Shown: positions 52,408-63,569, counted from the stretch's first letter. The stretch: 64,000 bases of DNA from Cytophagales bacterium (GCA_022360015.1 JAKSDQ010000331.1:1-64000); one strand, 5' to 3'. The notes: generated from the sequence alone by a model not told the origin. A program made the numbers and translations.

Positions 52408-52554
52408 ATGAAAAATCAACTCAGGTACTTCCGATTAACAGGATTTAAGGTTAAATCACAGATTAATGCTGCTTTCAGGACATTGAATCCATCATATATT
52501 AATAATCAGCATGCCCATTTGTCCAGGTGCTGTTGTTGTTATATAATACCTTAG
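52408..52554 (+). CDS. Leader peptide ORF with four consecutive Cys codons
   Basis: 48 codons from the ATG at 52408, six bases after the riboswitch P1 helix, to TAG at 52552-52554. It starts MKNQLRYFRLTGFKVK and ends HAHLSRCCCCYIIP; the four Cys codons (52528-52539) are residues 41-44. It is basic, with no signal peptide. The stop is 95 bases before metY. A small hairpin (TATCTG-TTGGCC-CGGATA, within about 52557-52576) lies just after it. Runs of Cys codons near the end of a leader ORF are the hallmark of ribosome-stalling attenuators that sense charged tRNA-Cys. The link to the sulfur amino acid genes supports this; the mechanism is inference. Confidence 0.65.
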   Translation: MKNQLRYFRLTGFKVKSQINAAFRTLNPSYINNQHAHLSRCCCCYIIP

Positions 52555-52619
52555 TTGCTTATCTGTTGGCCCGGATAGCATCCAACCAAAAAACTTCCCT
52601 CATCAGTTCATCAATTTAA

Positions 52620-53975
<1,356 letters not shown>

Positions 53976-53986
53976 GAACTAAAAAT

Positions 53987-55030
53987 ATGTTAAAGCATCA
54001 TTTATTTGAATATAAAGAAAGTTTTAAATTGGAATCGGGAAGTAGTCTTCCCGGTTTCAATTTAGCTTATACAACTTACGGCACCTTAAACCAACGCCGG
54101 GATAACATTATCTGGGTCTGCCATGCATTGACCGCCAATTCCGATTTCACGGAATGGTGGCCGGGATTGTTTGGTAAGGGAAAGCTATACGATCCTGAAA
54201 AGTACTTCGTGATATGTGCAAACATGCTTGGGGGGTGTTACGGCTCTACAGGCTCGCTATCAACCAATCCTAAAACCGGCTTACCCTTTTATCATGATTT
54301 TCCGGATTTAACCAACCGGGATATTGTCAACGCCTTTGATTTGCTAAGACAAGACCTTGACATTGAAAAAGTCCACACCATTATCGGAGGCTCCCTGGGC
54401 GGACAACATGTGCTGGAATGGGTTATTAAAAATCCGGATGTTTTCAACAACATGGTAGTTATTGCATCGAATGCAAAACACTCGCCTTGGGGAATAGCGT
54501 TTAACGAATCACAGCGTCAGGCCATTGCCATGGATTTGACCTGGAAGCTCAGCACAGAAAAAGCGGGTATGAACGGAATGAAAGTAGCCAGGTCGATTGC
54601 CTTGTTGTCATACCGTCACTATGCCACTTATCTGGCTACCCAGGAAGAGGACGATGATGATGTAAAAGACAATTTTAAGGCTTCCTCCTACCAGGTTTAT
54701 CAAGGCAATAAGCTGGCTAAAAGGTTTAATGCCTTTTCTTACTGGACCTTGTCCAAGGCGATGGATTCACATAACGTCGGAAGGGGAAGAGGTGGAATTC
54801 TTAGGGTATTGCAAGGCATCAAAGCCAGGTCATTATTTATTTCTATTGCCACCGACCAGCTTTTTCCTGTTAATGAACAAAAATTTTTAGCCGACCACGT
54901 AGTTGATGCTACTTTTGAGATCATCGACTCCAGTTATGGTCACGACGGCTTTTTGATAGAAGCCAGGCAACTGACCAGTGCAGTAGCCAATTTTTATAAA
55001 GAAAACAAGTTAAACCCGGAAATTGTATAA
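53987..55030 (+). CDS. metX: Homoserine O-acetyltransferase
   Basis: 347 residues, alpha/beta hydrolase fold. It acetylates homoserine with acetyl-CoA, supplying MetY. The nucleophile is in IGGSLGGQHVLEW; the other triad members are likely in IATDQLFPVNEQ (Asp) and SYGHDGFLIEARQL (His). The N-terminal GFNLAYTTYGTLNQRRDN and HALTANSDFTEWWPG are family-typical. Its TAA overlaps the ATG of hom by one base (TAATG), indicating coupled translation. An O-succinyltransferase activity cannot be excluded from sequence alone. Confidence 0.93.
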   Translation: MLKHHLFEYKESFKLESGSSLPGFNLAYTTYGTLNQRRDNIIWVCHALTANSDFTEWWPGLFGKGKLYDPEKYFVICANMLGGCYGSTGSLSTNPKTGLPFYHDFPDLTNRDIVNAFDLLRQDLDIEKVHTIIGGSLGGQHVLEWVIKNPDVFNNMVVIASNAKHSPWGIAFNESQRQAIAMDLTWKLSTEKAGMNGMKVARSIALLSYRHYATYLATQEEDDDDVKDNFKASSYQVYQGNKLAKRFNAFSYWTLSKAMDSHNVGRGRGGILRVLQGIKARSLFISIATDQLFPVNEQKFLADHVVDATFEIIDSSYGHDGFLIEARQLTSAVANFYKENKLNPEIV

Positions 55031-56271
55031 TGAAAAAAAAGAAGATAGCCTTATTTGGCTTTGGTTGTGTCGGCCAGGGATTGTACGATATCATACAGCA
55101 ACAAAACGATCTCCCTTTCGAAATCTCTAAAATCTGTGTCAAAGACCCAAACAAAACCCGAAACCTGCCAGGCTCTGTATTTACTTATGACAAGCACGAA
55201 ATTTTTAATGACAATGACATCGAAATCATAGCCGAAGCCATCAGCGATGATGATGAGGCTTTAGAGATTGTCAAACTGGCGTTAAAACATGGAAAAAAGG
55301 TTGTTTCAGCTTCCAAGAAAATGCTGGCCGATAACCTTGCCGACCTCATAGAACTGGAAAGCAAATCCAGCGGGGTTTTGATCTATGAAGCCTCGGTCTG
55401 TGGCAGTATTCCTATTCTCAGAACCCTGCAGGATTATTATCAAAGGAGTTCAATAGATGGAATTTCAGGCATTTTAAATGGGTCTTCTAATTACATCCTC
55501 AGCAAAATTATTGATGAAGACTGCTCTTATACCACCGCATTGAGGGAAGCCCGGGAGCTTGGTTTCGCAGAGACAGATCCCACCCTGGACGTTGGCGGAT
55601 TCGACGCCTCCAATAAGCTATGCATCATCGCCCGCCATGGGTTCCATATGCCGTTAAAGACCAAAGAGATTTTTCAGTTCGGTATCCGGCACATATCGGA
55701 ACATGAAATCGCATTTGCCCAAAAAAAAGGTTACAAGATCAAGCAGGTGGCCATTTTGCAAAAAACGAAGCCCAACAGGTATTTGGCTATGGTAATTCCT
55801 GCCTTTGTAGATGGTCATCATCCCTTGTACAAAATTGACAATGAATACAACGGAGTAATATTGCAATCGGAATTTATGGGTGATCAGCTCCTGACCGGCA
55901 AAGGGGCTGGCAGTCATCCGACAGGTTGGGCCATGTTTTCAGACCTGTTAGCCATTACCAATGGTTACCGATACAACTATTATAACAACGATCCGGCAGG
56001 CAGCTTGCCTGACACGGATTTTGCTTTTAACATTTACCTGAAATGTACATCAGATATGGTAATGATAGCGCTGGATTTCAAGTTGCTGGAGGATTTATCA
56101 CCAGGTACCGCCTACAGGTTTGTGTATGGCTCTGTAAAATTAAAAGATTTGTTGAAATTCAGATCATCTGAAAATTTTAAAACCACTTTCATTACCCTGG
56201 ATCTACGGTATTTGCTGAATAAGTTGAGTGGTATAAATGAGAAAAAAGGTATTGTTAAAGCCATGGTCTGA
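55030..56271 (+). CDS. hom: Homoserine dehydrogenase
   Basis: 413 residues. It reduces aspartate semialdehyde to homoserine with NAD(P)H. The Rossmann start is IALFGFGCVGQGLYDIIQ. The substrate region includes ASVCGSIPILRTLQDYY and GILNGSSNYILSKI, then ELGFAETDPTLDVGGFDASNKL with the catalytic Lys in its usual place. It is monofunctional; no aspartokinase domain is fused. It makes homoserine for metX, and sits third in the metY-metX-hom unit. A terminator hairpin follows. Confidence 0.95.
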   Translation: MKKKKIALFGFGCVGQGLYDIIQQQNDLPFEISKICVKDPNKTRNLPGSVFTYDKHEIFNDNDIEIIAEAISDDDEALEIVKLALKHGKKVVSASKKMLADNLADLIELESKSSGVLIYEASVCGSIPILRTLQDYYQRSSIDGISGILNGSSNYILSKIIDEDCSYTTALREARELGFAETDPTLDVGGFDASNKLCIIARHGFHMPLKTKEIFQFGIRHISEHEIAFAQKKGYKIKQVAILQKTKPNRYLAMVIPAFVDGHHPLYKIDNEYNGVILQSEFMGDQLLTGKGAGSHPTGWAMFSDLLAITNGYRYNYYNNDPAGSLPDTDFAFNIYLKCTSDMVMIALDFKLLEDLSPGTAYRFVYGSVKLKDLLKFRSSENFKTTFITLDLRYLLNKLSGINEKKGIVKAMV

Positions 56272-56319
56272 AAGAACACTTACCGGACCGAAAAATAAGG
56301 ATAATGATCATATAAGCTT

Positions 56320-56352
56320 AAAAAGGCTCATCGTAAGGATCGGGCCTTTTTT
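56320..56352 (+). terminator. Intrinsic terminator of the metY-metX-hom operon
   Basis: AAAAAGGC pairs with GCCTTTTTT around a loop of about 16 bases, with the T-run in the distal arm, 49 bases after the hom stop. Confidence 0.8.
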
Positions 56353-56477
56353 GATGGTATTGGACTAGTACCAAATCGGTTAAGATTTAATTTTACAATT
56401 AGTGCATATCAATGATCTTTGAAGTATCGTTATAGTTTGATAGATCATAAACAGCTAGGTAAAAAATCAAAGCAACC

Positions 56478-59400
56478 ATGAAAAAGATTATCATAATCAT
56501 TGCGTCTGTTTTCGTGCTCTTTATGGGGGCGGCAGTAGCCATACCAATAATTTTCAAAGATGATATAAAAGCAGCTATCGATGCCGAAATTGCCAAATCG
56601 GTCAATGCCGATGTGTACTTTGATCCCGAAAAGCTGGGACTTTCCCTGCTCAGTAATTTTCCCAATATAACCGTTTCTATGGAAGAATTAGGCATTATAG
56701 GGCGTGATGAGTTTGCTGAAGATGTATTGCTGGCTGTAGAAAAATTTGAGTTGGAGGTAAACCTCTACCATCTGTTATTTGGAGATAACATCCGGATCAG
56801 CGGTATAACCTTAACCCGCCCCCACATTTTTATTAAGGTGTTGGAAAACGGTAAAGCTAACTATGACATTGCTGTTGAAAGTGAGACTGTGGATCAAGAT
56901 ACTGCTGTTACCTCCACCACCATGGCTATCAGTATCGACCATTGGGAGATCATAGAAGGTAAATTAAGATATGATGACCAGTCGATTCCTTATGTAATGA
57001 ACCTGGAAGGATTAAATCATATCGGAAGTGGGGATTTTACTTTGGATGTACTGGATATGGATACCAGGACCACTATCGAAAAGGTCGATGTTATGTTTGA
57101 CGGGGTTGAATATTTATCAAACAAAAAACTTGACCTTGACATGATTTTAAACATGGATCTGCCGGCCATGAAGTTTACTTTTAAGGATAATACACTTAAA
57201 GTAAATGATTTTGCGGTAAACTTTGATGGAAGTTTTTCAATGCCTGATGAAGGCTATGAAATGGATATCGGCTTTACCTCATCTGACAACAAATTTAAAA
57301 GCCTGCTCTCACTGGTGCCCGGTGTATTCAAGGAAGGTTTTGAGGACAGCAAGACCCAAGGGAACCTGGCTTTTTCCGGCAAAGTAAAGGGTGTTTATAG
57401 TGAGCAGCAAATGCCGGCTTTTCATCTGAATCTGAAAGTAGATGAAGCCATGTTCCGGTATCCTGACCTTCCAAAAGCAGTAAAAGACATTAATGTTGAC
57501 CTGGTGCTGGATAACAAAGACGGCAACATAGATCATACATTGATAGACATCAAGAAATTTGACATGGATTTTGGTGGTAACCCGGTGACGGCTGTTGCTA
57601 AAATCGAGGGCCTTTCCAGAGCTGCCATCCAAGCGGACATACATGCCAAACTGGACCTGGCAGCATTGAATACTACTTTTCCTGTGGAAGGATTGGATAT
57701 GAAAGGTATCTACAATCTTGATTTAGTAGCTGATGGCGTCTATGACTCCCTTCAGGGAAAGTTTCCTTCTATTACAGCAGACATGTCACTCAAAGAAGGT
57801 TACTTCAAATATGCCGACTATCCCATACCCCTGGAAAAAGTCAATTTTGTTTCGACAGTAAAAAATGAAGGCGGAAGCATGGCCGGAACATTGATACAGG
57901 TAAAGCAGCTTGGCATGTTGCTTGACGGTGAAGAGTTTACCGGAGACCTTACCTTGAAGGATCTTGAAAACTATCAATGGGATGCTCATATCAATGGTAA
58001 TCTCAATCTCGAAAAGCTTACCAGGATCTTTCCTTTGGATAGCATGCAGTTAAGCGGGCTGATTGCAGCAAACATTGCCAGCAAAGGAAAAATGTCAGAT
58101 TTGGAAGCCGGAAGATATGATAAAATAGCCACCTCCGGAACTGTGGATGTCAGGGATTTTTCTTTTGTGAGTGAAGTTGATTTTCCACAAGGCATAAAAA
58201 TAGATCAGGCCAAAACGGAGTTTGATGCTGAAAAAATCAAGCTAAGTAGTTTTAAAGGAAAGTTGGGAAAAAGCGATTTGCAGTTGACCGGAAACATCAG
58301 TAATTACTTGAATTATTTATTCAAAGAAGGAGCGCTGATTAAAGGGGAAATGACTTTTAATTCCAATAAATTTGACATTAACGAATGGATGGTTACCGAA
58401 GGTGAAGTTAGTGAAGACACTGCCACTTACGAAACCGAGGTTGTAGCGATCCCCAAAAACATCGACTTTCAATTGTCCGCTAATATAAAAGAGGTCGACT
58501 ATGATAATATGAAACTGAAAAACGTAAAAGGTAATGTCTTGATCAGGGAAGGGATGGTCATATTGGACAAGGTGAATTTTAATACGCTGGGGGGCGCATT
58601 TGCCGTAAACGGAACCTATGACACACGTGATACAGACCGGCCTGCTTTTGATTTTGACCTGGATGTCGCAAACGTATCTATTCAGCAATCTTACATGACC
58701 TTTAACACAGTTAAGGCCTTTGCCCCGATTGCTCAGTTTGTGAATGGAAACTTTTCAACAAACTTTGCTTTAAACGGAGAATTGGGACAAGATATGATGC
58801 CTAAGTTGGGTACGATTACAGGATCCGGATTGGTGAATATTGTTGAGGCTGTCCTGGAAAAAAACAATATTACCAATGGCATAGCCGGCCTTACCAACCT
58901 GGATAAAGTTAACAATGTTGTCGCCATTAAGGATTTGCTTCTAAAAACTGAAATAAAAGATGGGAAGTTAAATGTAAAACCGTTTAACATAAAGTTGGGG
59001 AATTTTAATACTTTAGTATCCGGTAGCACAGGACTTGACGGCAGCCTGGATTATGAGTTGGAAATGGATATTCCTGCTGGTTCATACGGTGCCAAATTCA
59101 ATGCTTTGGTGAGTTCTGTTACCGGGGGAGGCAATACCTCGCAAAACATCAAGCTGCCAATAACTTTGACTCAGAATTTCACCGATCCCAAATTTGTTTT
59201 GGGCAATGCTTTCTCAAAGGATAATTTGAAGGAGCAGATCACCGAAACCGCCAAGGAGAAGCTTTTACAACAGATCACTGATAACAAGGGTAAGGTAATC
59301 AAGGATCCCGCTGTTTCAAAGCTGGTAGATTCATCTTCGGTGGTGGATACCAAGGCACAGTTAAAAGCAAGGGAGGATAGTGTTAAAAAAGCCCTGGCGG

Positions 59401-59507
59401 AACAGGCAAAAGCCAAACAGGACAGTCTGAAAAAGATGGCGGATCAAACCAAGAAAAAGGCAGAAGACAAGATTAAAAACTTGCTGAAGTTTAATAAAAA
59501 GAATTAA
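56478..59507 (+). CDS. AsmA-like outer-membrane assembly/lipid transport protein
   Basis: 1009 residues. It begins with an N-terminal anchor (IIIIIASVFVLFMGAAVAIPII) followed by the AsmA start (LSLLSNFPNITVSMEELGII), then a long repetitive beta-rich region with motifs such as GNLAFSGKVKG and GNISNYLNYLFKEGAL. The last 70 residues are Lys/Gln/Asp-rich and likely helical (AKAKQDSLKKMADQTKKKAE). AsmA/TamB-type proteins span the periplasm as phospholipid bridges or affect membrane protein insertion. It is a single gene between the met operon terminator and a palindromic repeat. Confidence 0.87.
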   Translation: MKKIIIIIASVFVLFMGAAVAIPIIFKDDIKAAIDAEIAKSVNADVYFDPEKLGLSLLSNFPNITVSMEELGIIGRDEFAEDVLLAVEKFELEVNLYHLLFGDNIRISGITLTRPHIFIKVLENGKANYDIAVESETVDQDTAVTSTTMAISIDHWEIIEGKLRYDDQSIPYVMNLEGLNHIGSGDFTLDVLDMDTRTTIEKVDVMFDGVEYLSNKKLDLDMILNMDLPAMKFTFKDNTLKVNDFAVNFDGSFSMPDEGYEMDIGFTSSDNKFKSLLSLVPGVFKEGFEDSKTQGNLAFSGKVKGVYSEQQMPAFHLNLKVDEAMFRYPDLPKAVKDINVDLVLDNKDGNIDHTLIDIKKFDMDFGGNPVTAVAKIEGLSRAAIQADIHAKLDLAALNTTFPVEGLDMKGIYNLDLVADGVYDSLQGKFPSITADMSLKEGYFKYADYPIPLEKVNFVSTVKNEGGSMAGTLIQVKQLGMLLDGEEFTGDLTLKDLENYQWDAHINGNLNLEKLTRIFPLDSMQLSGLIAANIASKGKMSDLEAGRYDKIATSGTVDVRDFSFVSEVDFPQGIKIDQAKTEFDAEKIKLSSFKGKLGKSDLQLTGNISNYLNYLFKEGALIKGEMTFNSNKFDINEWMVTEGEVSEDTATYETEVVAIPKNIDFQLSANIKEVDYDNMKLKNVKGNVLIREGMVILDKVNFNTLGGAFAVNGTYDTRDTDRPAFDFDLDVANVSIQQSYMTFNTVKAFAPIAQFVNGNFSTNFALNGELGQDMMPKLGTITGSGLVNIVEAVLEKNNITNGIAGLTNLDKVNNVVAIKDLLLKTEIKDGKLNVKPFNIKLGNFNTLVSGSTGLDGSLDYELEMDIPAGSYGAKFNALVSSVTGGGNTSQNIKLPITLTQNFTDPKFVLGNAFSKDNLKEQITETAKEKLLQQITDNKGKVIKDPAVSKLVDSSSVVDTKAQLKAREDSVKKALAEQAKAKQDSLKKMADQTKKKAEDKIKNLLKFNKKN

Positions 59508-59536
59508 GAACAATGCTTCTATAGAATTCGCTTTTA

Positions 59537-59573
59537 GTAGTCATAGTATGACTCAAAGTCATACTATGACTAT
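59537..59573. repeat. Dispersed palindrome, copy B (perfect 15-bp stem)
   Basis: AGTCATAGTATGACT (59539-59553), CAA loop, AGTCATACTATGACT (59557-59571) pair perfectly and extend by one A-T and one G-T pair. It is followed by ATAGACGTTATTTACTTCCGGTCCCGAGC, similar to the flank of copy A at 20841. It lies between the AsmA-like gene and the DoxX gene. The rest of this 270-base gap holds no gene I can see. Confidence 0.75.
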
Positions 59574-59778
59574 AGACGTTATTTACTTCCGGTCCCGAGC
59601 TTCCTCAAAACCATCATAGCGTCTTTATATATAAAGCAGGTATTAAAGCTGAGCTTCTGCCCGTTATAAGTTCAAATCGGGTTACCACTGTAACAAAAGT
59701 GACTTCGGTCATGTTGTTAGAAAGGAACATTCCTTAATTTGGGATTCCGGAAACGTTTTATACATCAAATTTTCACCT

Positions 59779-60267
59779 ATGAAAGATAATTATTCAAAAG
59801 GCCAATTAAGCGCCCTGGTCATCCTTAGACTATTAATTGGCTGGCATTTTCTTTATGAAGGCCTGATCAAACTTTTCAACCCTTCATGGACAGCCAAGGG
59901 ATATTTGATCGGATCGGTAGGCCCTTTCAGGCACATCTTTAGATTCCTTGGAGAAGACTCGATGATTGGTTTTGTCGATTTTATGAATATTGCCGTGTTG
60001 ATCGTGGTAGGATTGGGATTAGTTCTGGGGCTATGGAGTCGTTGGGCTAGCTATATAGGCATAGCTCTCCTGATCATGTATTACCTGGCTTATCCGCCCT
60101 TACCCGGTTTGGAGATTCCAGGACCCGCAGAGGGCAGTTACCTGTTTGTCAATAAAAACCTGATTGAGATATTCGCGTTGGCGGTGCTTATCAAATTTCC
60201 TACAGAGCAATATTTTGGTCTGGAGTTATTCTTTAGCCAAAGACTCAAGAAGAAACCATCAATTTAA
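59779..60267 (+). CDS. DoxX-family membrane protein
   Basis: 162 residues with four membrane helices. The start ALVILRLLIGWHFLYEGLIK and the motif GLVLGLWSRWASYIGIALLI are typical of DoxX-like small membrane proteins, members of which relate to quinone or thiol redox chemistry. The specific partner is unknown. It lies 18 bases upstream of the Gfo/Idh/MocA gene and likely shares its transcript; such pairs recur in Bacteroidota. Confidence 0.85.
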   Translation: MKDNYSKGQLSALVILRLLIGWHFLYEGLIKLFNPSWTAKGYLIGSVGPFRHIFRFLGEDSMIGFVDFMNIAVLIVVGLGLVLGLWSRWASYIGIALLIMYYLAYPPLPGLEIPGPAEGSYLFVNKNLIEIFALAVLIKFPTEQYFGLELFFSQRLKKKPSI

Positions 60268-60285
60268 ATCATTAAAAATTAGATC

Positions 60286-61944
60286 ATGGACGGAAACGAA
60301 AAAAAAACGTCGAGTGGATGGAGCCGGAGAACAGTTATTAAAGGATTAGCAGGGTTGCCGATTGTAGGGGGTGCCCTTGTGGGTGCCGCCGGTGTTAGCC
60401 AATCAGCTAAGAAAGAAAGGGAAAGCATTCTGAAAACCCTGAATATAAACGCTTCTCCTCCGCCTCCCGTAGGCTCTATGAGTGGGGATCCGATCAAAAT
60501 CGGTATTATCGGTTTCGGAATACGCGGAGAGCAATTGTGCCGGGCAGCCGGCTTTGCCACCAATGAATGGTTGGAAAATGCCCGTGAAGCGGTGGCCAAA
60601 AACCCCAGGAATACCCGCTTAAAATCTTTCCAAGAGCAGGAAGATCTCAACATTCGGATTACAGCGGTCTGTGATCTTTTTGATATCAGGGCTGAAATAG
60701 CCCTTGCATCTTTTGGTAACAACATCAAAAGATACGCTACTTATAAAGAACTGCTGGACAAAGGGGATGTTGATGGTGTGATCATAGCTACAGCAGACCA
60801 CTGGCATGCCCCTATTGCTATTGCTGCATTGGAGGCAGGGAAACACGTTTATGTGGAAAAGCCAATGACGCATAACATTGCCGAAACCTATGCCCTCCGG
60901 GAAGTCGCTAAAAACTCCAGCGCTGTATTTGCTGTCGGCCACCAACACCGGCAAACCCAGAGTTTCCTGACGGCACAGGATGTGATCAAAAAGAATATAC
61001 TGGGCCATATCTCACTGATTCAGGCCAATACCAACCGGAATTCAGATAACGGCGCCTGGCAATACCATATTCACGAGAAAGCCAGTCCGCAGACCATCGA
61101 CTGGCAGCAGTTTCTTGGAAGTGCTCCGAAAATACCTTTTAACAAGGAGCATTTCTTCAGATGGCGTAAATGGTGGGCCTATGGATCGGGCCTTTCAGGT
61201 GACCTGATGACCCACGATTATGACCGCATCAACTGCATCCTTGAAATGGGGATACCCCGCTATGTCACAGCATCCGGCGGTATATACACGCATAGGGACG
61301 GCCGTAATGTGCCTGATGTGTTCCAGGTAAATATGGAATATCCTGAATTTGTTACAGGGGCTTTAACAGAAAAAACCAGAGGGATGACCCTGATGTACAG
61401 CGCTACGCTGGGAAATCAGCATGGCAGAAAGACTTTGCTGATGGGCAATGATGGCACCATGGAGTTGGGTAACAGCCTTACTATTTTTGCAGATCCACGT
61501 TCTGAACGCTACAAACCTACTGTTAGAAAGTATGGTATCCGGCCTGGCGATCCCATTTATAGTTATAATCCGGCTTCGGACCAGGTGGACGGAATAACTT
61601 CTGCCACCTCCAAGTATTTTGCCGACAAGGGTTTGCTGTGGACCTACAGGGATGGTAAGCTGGTAGATTCAACTTTTCTGCATATAAAAGAGTGGTTGAG
61701 TTGTATCAGGAACGGTGGATCTCCGAGCTGTGGTATTAAAGAAGGTTTCGAAGAGGCCATCACTGCTCACATGGCAGGACTTGCGTACAAGATAGGCCGC
61801 CGTGTGGAATGGGATCCTGTCAAGGAGGAAATTATTACTATGCCTGGTGAAGATCCGGATCAAATCTTGTTGGCAGATACAGACAACATTTACCTTGGAG
61901 CCAGTTTTCAAGGTCAAGGTAGAGAGACAACACTCGCATTATAA
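60286..61944 (+). CDS. Tat-exported Gfo/Idh/MocA family oxidoreductase
   Basis: 552 residues. The N terminus has a twin-arginine signal (WSRRTVIKGLAGLPIVGGAL), so the folded, NAD(P)-loaded enzyme is likely exported by Tat. The Rossmann motif is KIGIIGFGIRGEQLCRA, and the family EKP motif is VYVEKPMTH. The dehydrogenase core has HQHRQTQSFLTA and GLSGDLMTHDYDRI. Members act on sugars or sugar-like compounds; exported ones in Bacteroidota act on glycans or glycosides. The substrate is unknown. It is probably co-transcribed with the DoxX gene just upstream. Confidence 0.88.
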   Translation: MDGNEKKTSSGWSRRTVIKGLAGLPIVGGALVGAAGVSQSAKKERESILKTLNINASPPPPVGSMSGDPIKIGIIGFGIRGEQLCRAAGFATNEWLENAREAVAKNPRNTRLKSFQEQEDLNIRITAVCDLFDIRAEIALASFGNNIKRYATYKELLDKGDVDGVIIATADHWHAPIAIAALEAGKHVYVEKPMTHNIAETYALREVAKNSSAVFAVGHQHRQTQSFLTAQDVIKKNILGHISLIQANTNRNSDNGAWQYHIHEKASPQTIDWQQFLGSAPKIPFNKEHFFRWRKWWAYGSGLSGDLMTHDYDRINCILEMGIPRYVTASGGIYTHRDGRNVPDVFQVNMEYPEFVTGALTEKTRGMTLMYSATLGNQHGRKTLLMGNDGTMELGNSLTIFADPRSERYKPTVRKYGIRPGDPIYSYNPASDQVDGITSATSKYFADKGLLWTYRDGKLVDSTFLHIKEWLSCIRNGGSPSCGIKEGFEEAITAHMAGLAYKIGRRVEWDPVKEEIITMPGEDPDQILLADTDNIYLGASFQGQGRETTLAL

Positions 61945-61966
61945 TAACATTCCAATGTTAAAGCTC

Positions 61967-62117
61967 CTTCGTGTCTTGGTGCCTATATAGTGATTTGTAA
62001 GTTATTGAATATCAAATTTATGAATTATTTATTTTTGTTAAATGTTTGGTCAATTGTCTGACCTTGGGGAACTTTGTGGTTCACCATTTTTCACCATAAA
62101 GGCACCAAGACACGAAG
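61967..62117. repeat. Dispersed hairpin repeat, variant copy with long loop
   Basis: CTTCGTGTCTTGGTGCCT (61967-61984) is perfectly complementary to 62100-62117. The loop is about 115 bases and includes GGTTCACCATTTTTCACCA, matching the loop of the 14.74-kb copy. The arms follow the same plan (GTGTCT...GTGCCT) but differ in sequence from the 14.7- and 24.6-kb copies in a way that keeps pairing. Confidence 0.7.
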
Positions 62118-62154
62118 AGACACAGGGGTTTTAGCAGATGAGGTGAGCGTACAG

Positions 62155-62544
62155 TTATTCCCAAATGCCATAAGGCACTATTTCCAGCAAATGCCCGTCC
62201 GGGTCTTCAAAATAGAATGATTTGAGATCATTTTTCCAGTCCTGCTCGTGAATAATTTCGATGTTTTTTGAGGCAATAATGGCTTTGTGTTTTTGATAGT
62301 CTCCGGGACTTACTTCAAAAGCCAGGTGCTGTTTTCCGGCAGCAAAATGTGGGGGCAGTAGGGTTTCATTCCTGGTGGCTTCAGCGATAAAACAGAGAAG
62401 TACGGATGTGCCGGCCCTGAAAAAAACATGTCTGCCCGCTTTTTTGCCAATGATGGGAAACCCCAGTTTTTCATGATAGAATTTGATGGAGGCATCAATA
62501 TCCCGGATGTAAAGACAGGTTTCTTTGATCTGACGGATGTCCAT
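62155..62544 (-). CDS. VOC-superfamily (glyoxalase/bleomycin-resistance-like) protein
   Basis: 129 residues, one beta-alpha-beta-beta-beta pair. ETCLYIRDIDASIKFYHEKL is the usual start; HLAFEVSPGDYQKHKA carries a metal-ligand-type His, and FEDPDGHLLEIVPYG closes the fold with Glu in the typical place. Members include glyoxalase I, fosfomycin thiol transferases and dioxygenases; the substrate is unknown. It lies 23 bases after the nucleotidyltransferase stop and may share its transcript. Confidence 0.8.
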   Translation of the reverse strand: MDIRQIKETCLYIRDIDASIKFYHEKLGFPIIGKKAGRHVFFRAGTSVLLCFIAEATRNETLLPPHFAAGKQHLAFEVSPGDYQKHKAIIASKNIEIIHEQDWKNDLKSFYFEDPDGHLLEIVPYGIWE

Positions 62545-62567
62545 GTTTCTTTATTCAGGGCAATTCG

Positions 62568-63569
62568 TTAACCGGTAAAGTTGATTTCAGTATTATCACC
62601 AATATTCAGGCTGTGAGATAACCCTTTCAACGTAGTGTCGTTACCGATAATGGAATTGTGTAAGACTGCGCTTTGTAATTCGCTGAAAGATCCGATAATG
62701 GTGTTTTTCACAATGGAATAAGAGATCGTTGCATTATCACCCAGCGCCACATTAGGCCCAATGATGGAATTGCTGATTTTACAATTTTTGCCAATACTGA
62801 CAGGTGGCACCAGTATGGTTTTATGAAATTCATGGTTGGTGCTTTTAAACTCCCGGCGGTTCATTAATATGGCATTGGCTTCCAGTAGTGATTCCTTTTT
62901 ACCGCAATCGAACCAATTGTCTACTGATTGGGTGGTGATTTTTTCACCTTTCTCAATCATGTGCATCAGGGCATCTGTTAATTGATATTCGCCGAGGTTT
63001 TTCATTTTATTGCTTACAATATATTCTACCGATTCCAGAAACAGTTTTGGGTCGGTCAATTTGTAAATACCAATAAGGGCCAGGTTAGATTTAGGAATTT
63101 TCGGTTTTTCAACAAGTTTGGAGATGAAGCCACTATCATCCAACTCTGCGATACCGAAATTGCCGGGAACTTCTACTTTTTTCACACCAACCACTGATGA
63201 TTCAGTAGCCAGAAACTTTTCCAGATTGATATTGATAATAATGTCACCCAGTGTAATCAGAATTTCATCCTCACCATCAAACTTTTCCCTTGCCAGCCAA
63301 AGCGCATGGGCCGTTCCCTCCCGGGGTTCCTGCACGACAAACGCTACTTTTATTCCTTTGCTTTTATACCGTTCATTGATGTATTCTTCGATTTTGTTTC
63401 CCATGTAGCCAATAATAAAAACGAATTCTTCAATACCGGCTTTTATCAGGGGGTCCAGTATATGTGCTAAAATGGCTTTGCCTGCCACTGGCACGAGGGC
63501 CTTAGGTTGGGTGTGTGTATGTGGCCTTAACCTGCTTCCCATCCCGGCGACGGGGATAACTGCTTTCAT
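62568..63569 (-). CDS. Sugar-1-phosphate nucleotidyltransferase with left-handed beta-helix
   Basis: 333 residues. The NTP-binding signature is VAGMGSRLRPHTHTQPKALV. Other active-site parts are EGTAHALWLAREKF, ILITLGDIIININ and LVEKPKIPKSNLALIGIY. After residue 245 hexapeptide-type repeats (IGKNCKISNSIIGPNVALGD) form a left-handed beta-helix. The fusion is like bifunctional or GlmU/RmlA-related enzymes used for NDP-sugars in envelope polysaccharide. The sugar cannot be named from the sequence. Confidence 0.88.
   Translation of the reverse strand: MKAVIPVAGMGSRLRPHTHTQPKALVPVAGKAILAHILDPLIKAGIEEFVFIIGYMGNKIEEYINERYKSKGIKVAFVVQEPREGTAHALWLAREKFDGEDEILITLGDIIININLEKFLATESSVVGVKKVEVPGNFGIAELDDSGFISKLVEKPKIPKSNLALIGIYKLTDPKLFLESVEYIVSNKMKNLGEYQLTDALMHMIEKGEKITTQSVDNWFDCGKKESLLEANAILMNRREFKSTNHEFHKTILVPPVSIGKNCKISNSIIGPNVALGDNATISYSIVKNTIIGSFSELQSAVLHNSIIGNDTTLKGLSHSLNIGDNTEINFTG

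Noticed and set aside
59640-59700. tRNA gene (GTTCAAATC looks like a T-loop)
   Set aside because: Stem arms around the loop do not pair, and no acceptor stem or anticodon arm fits.
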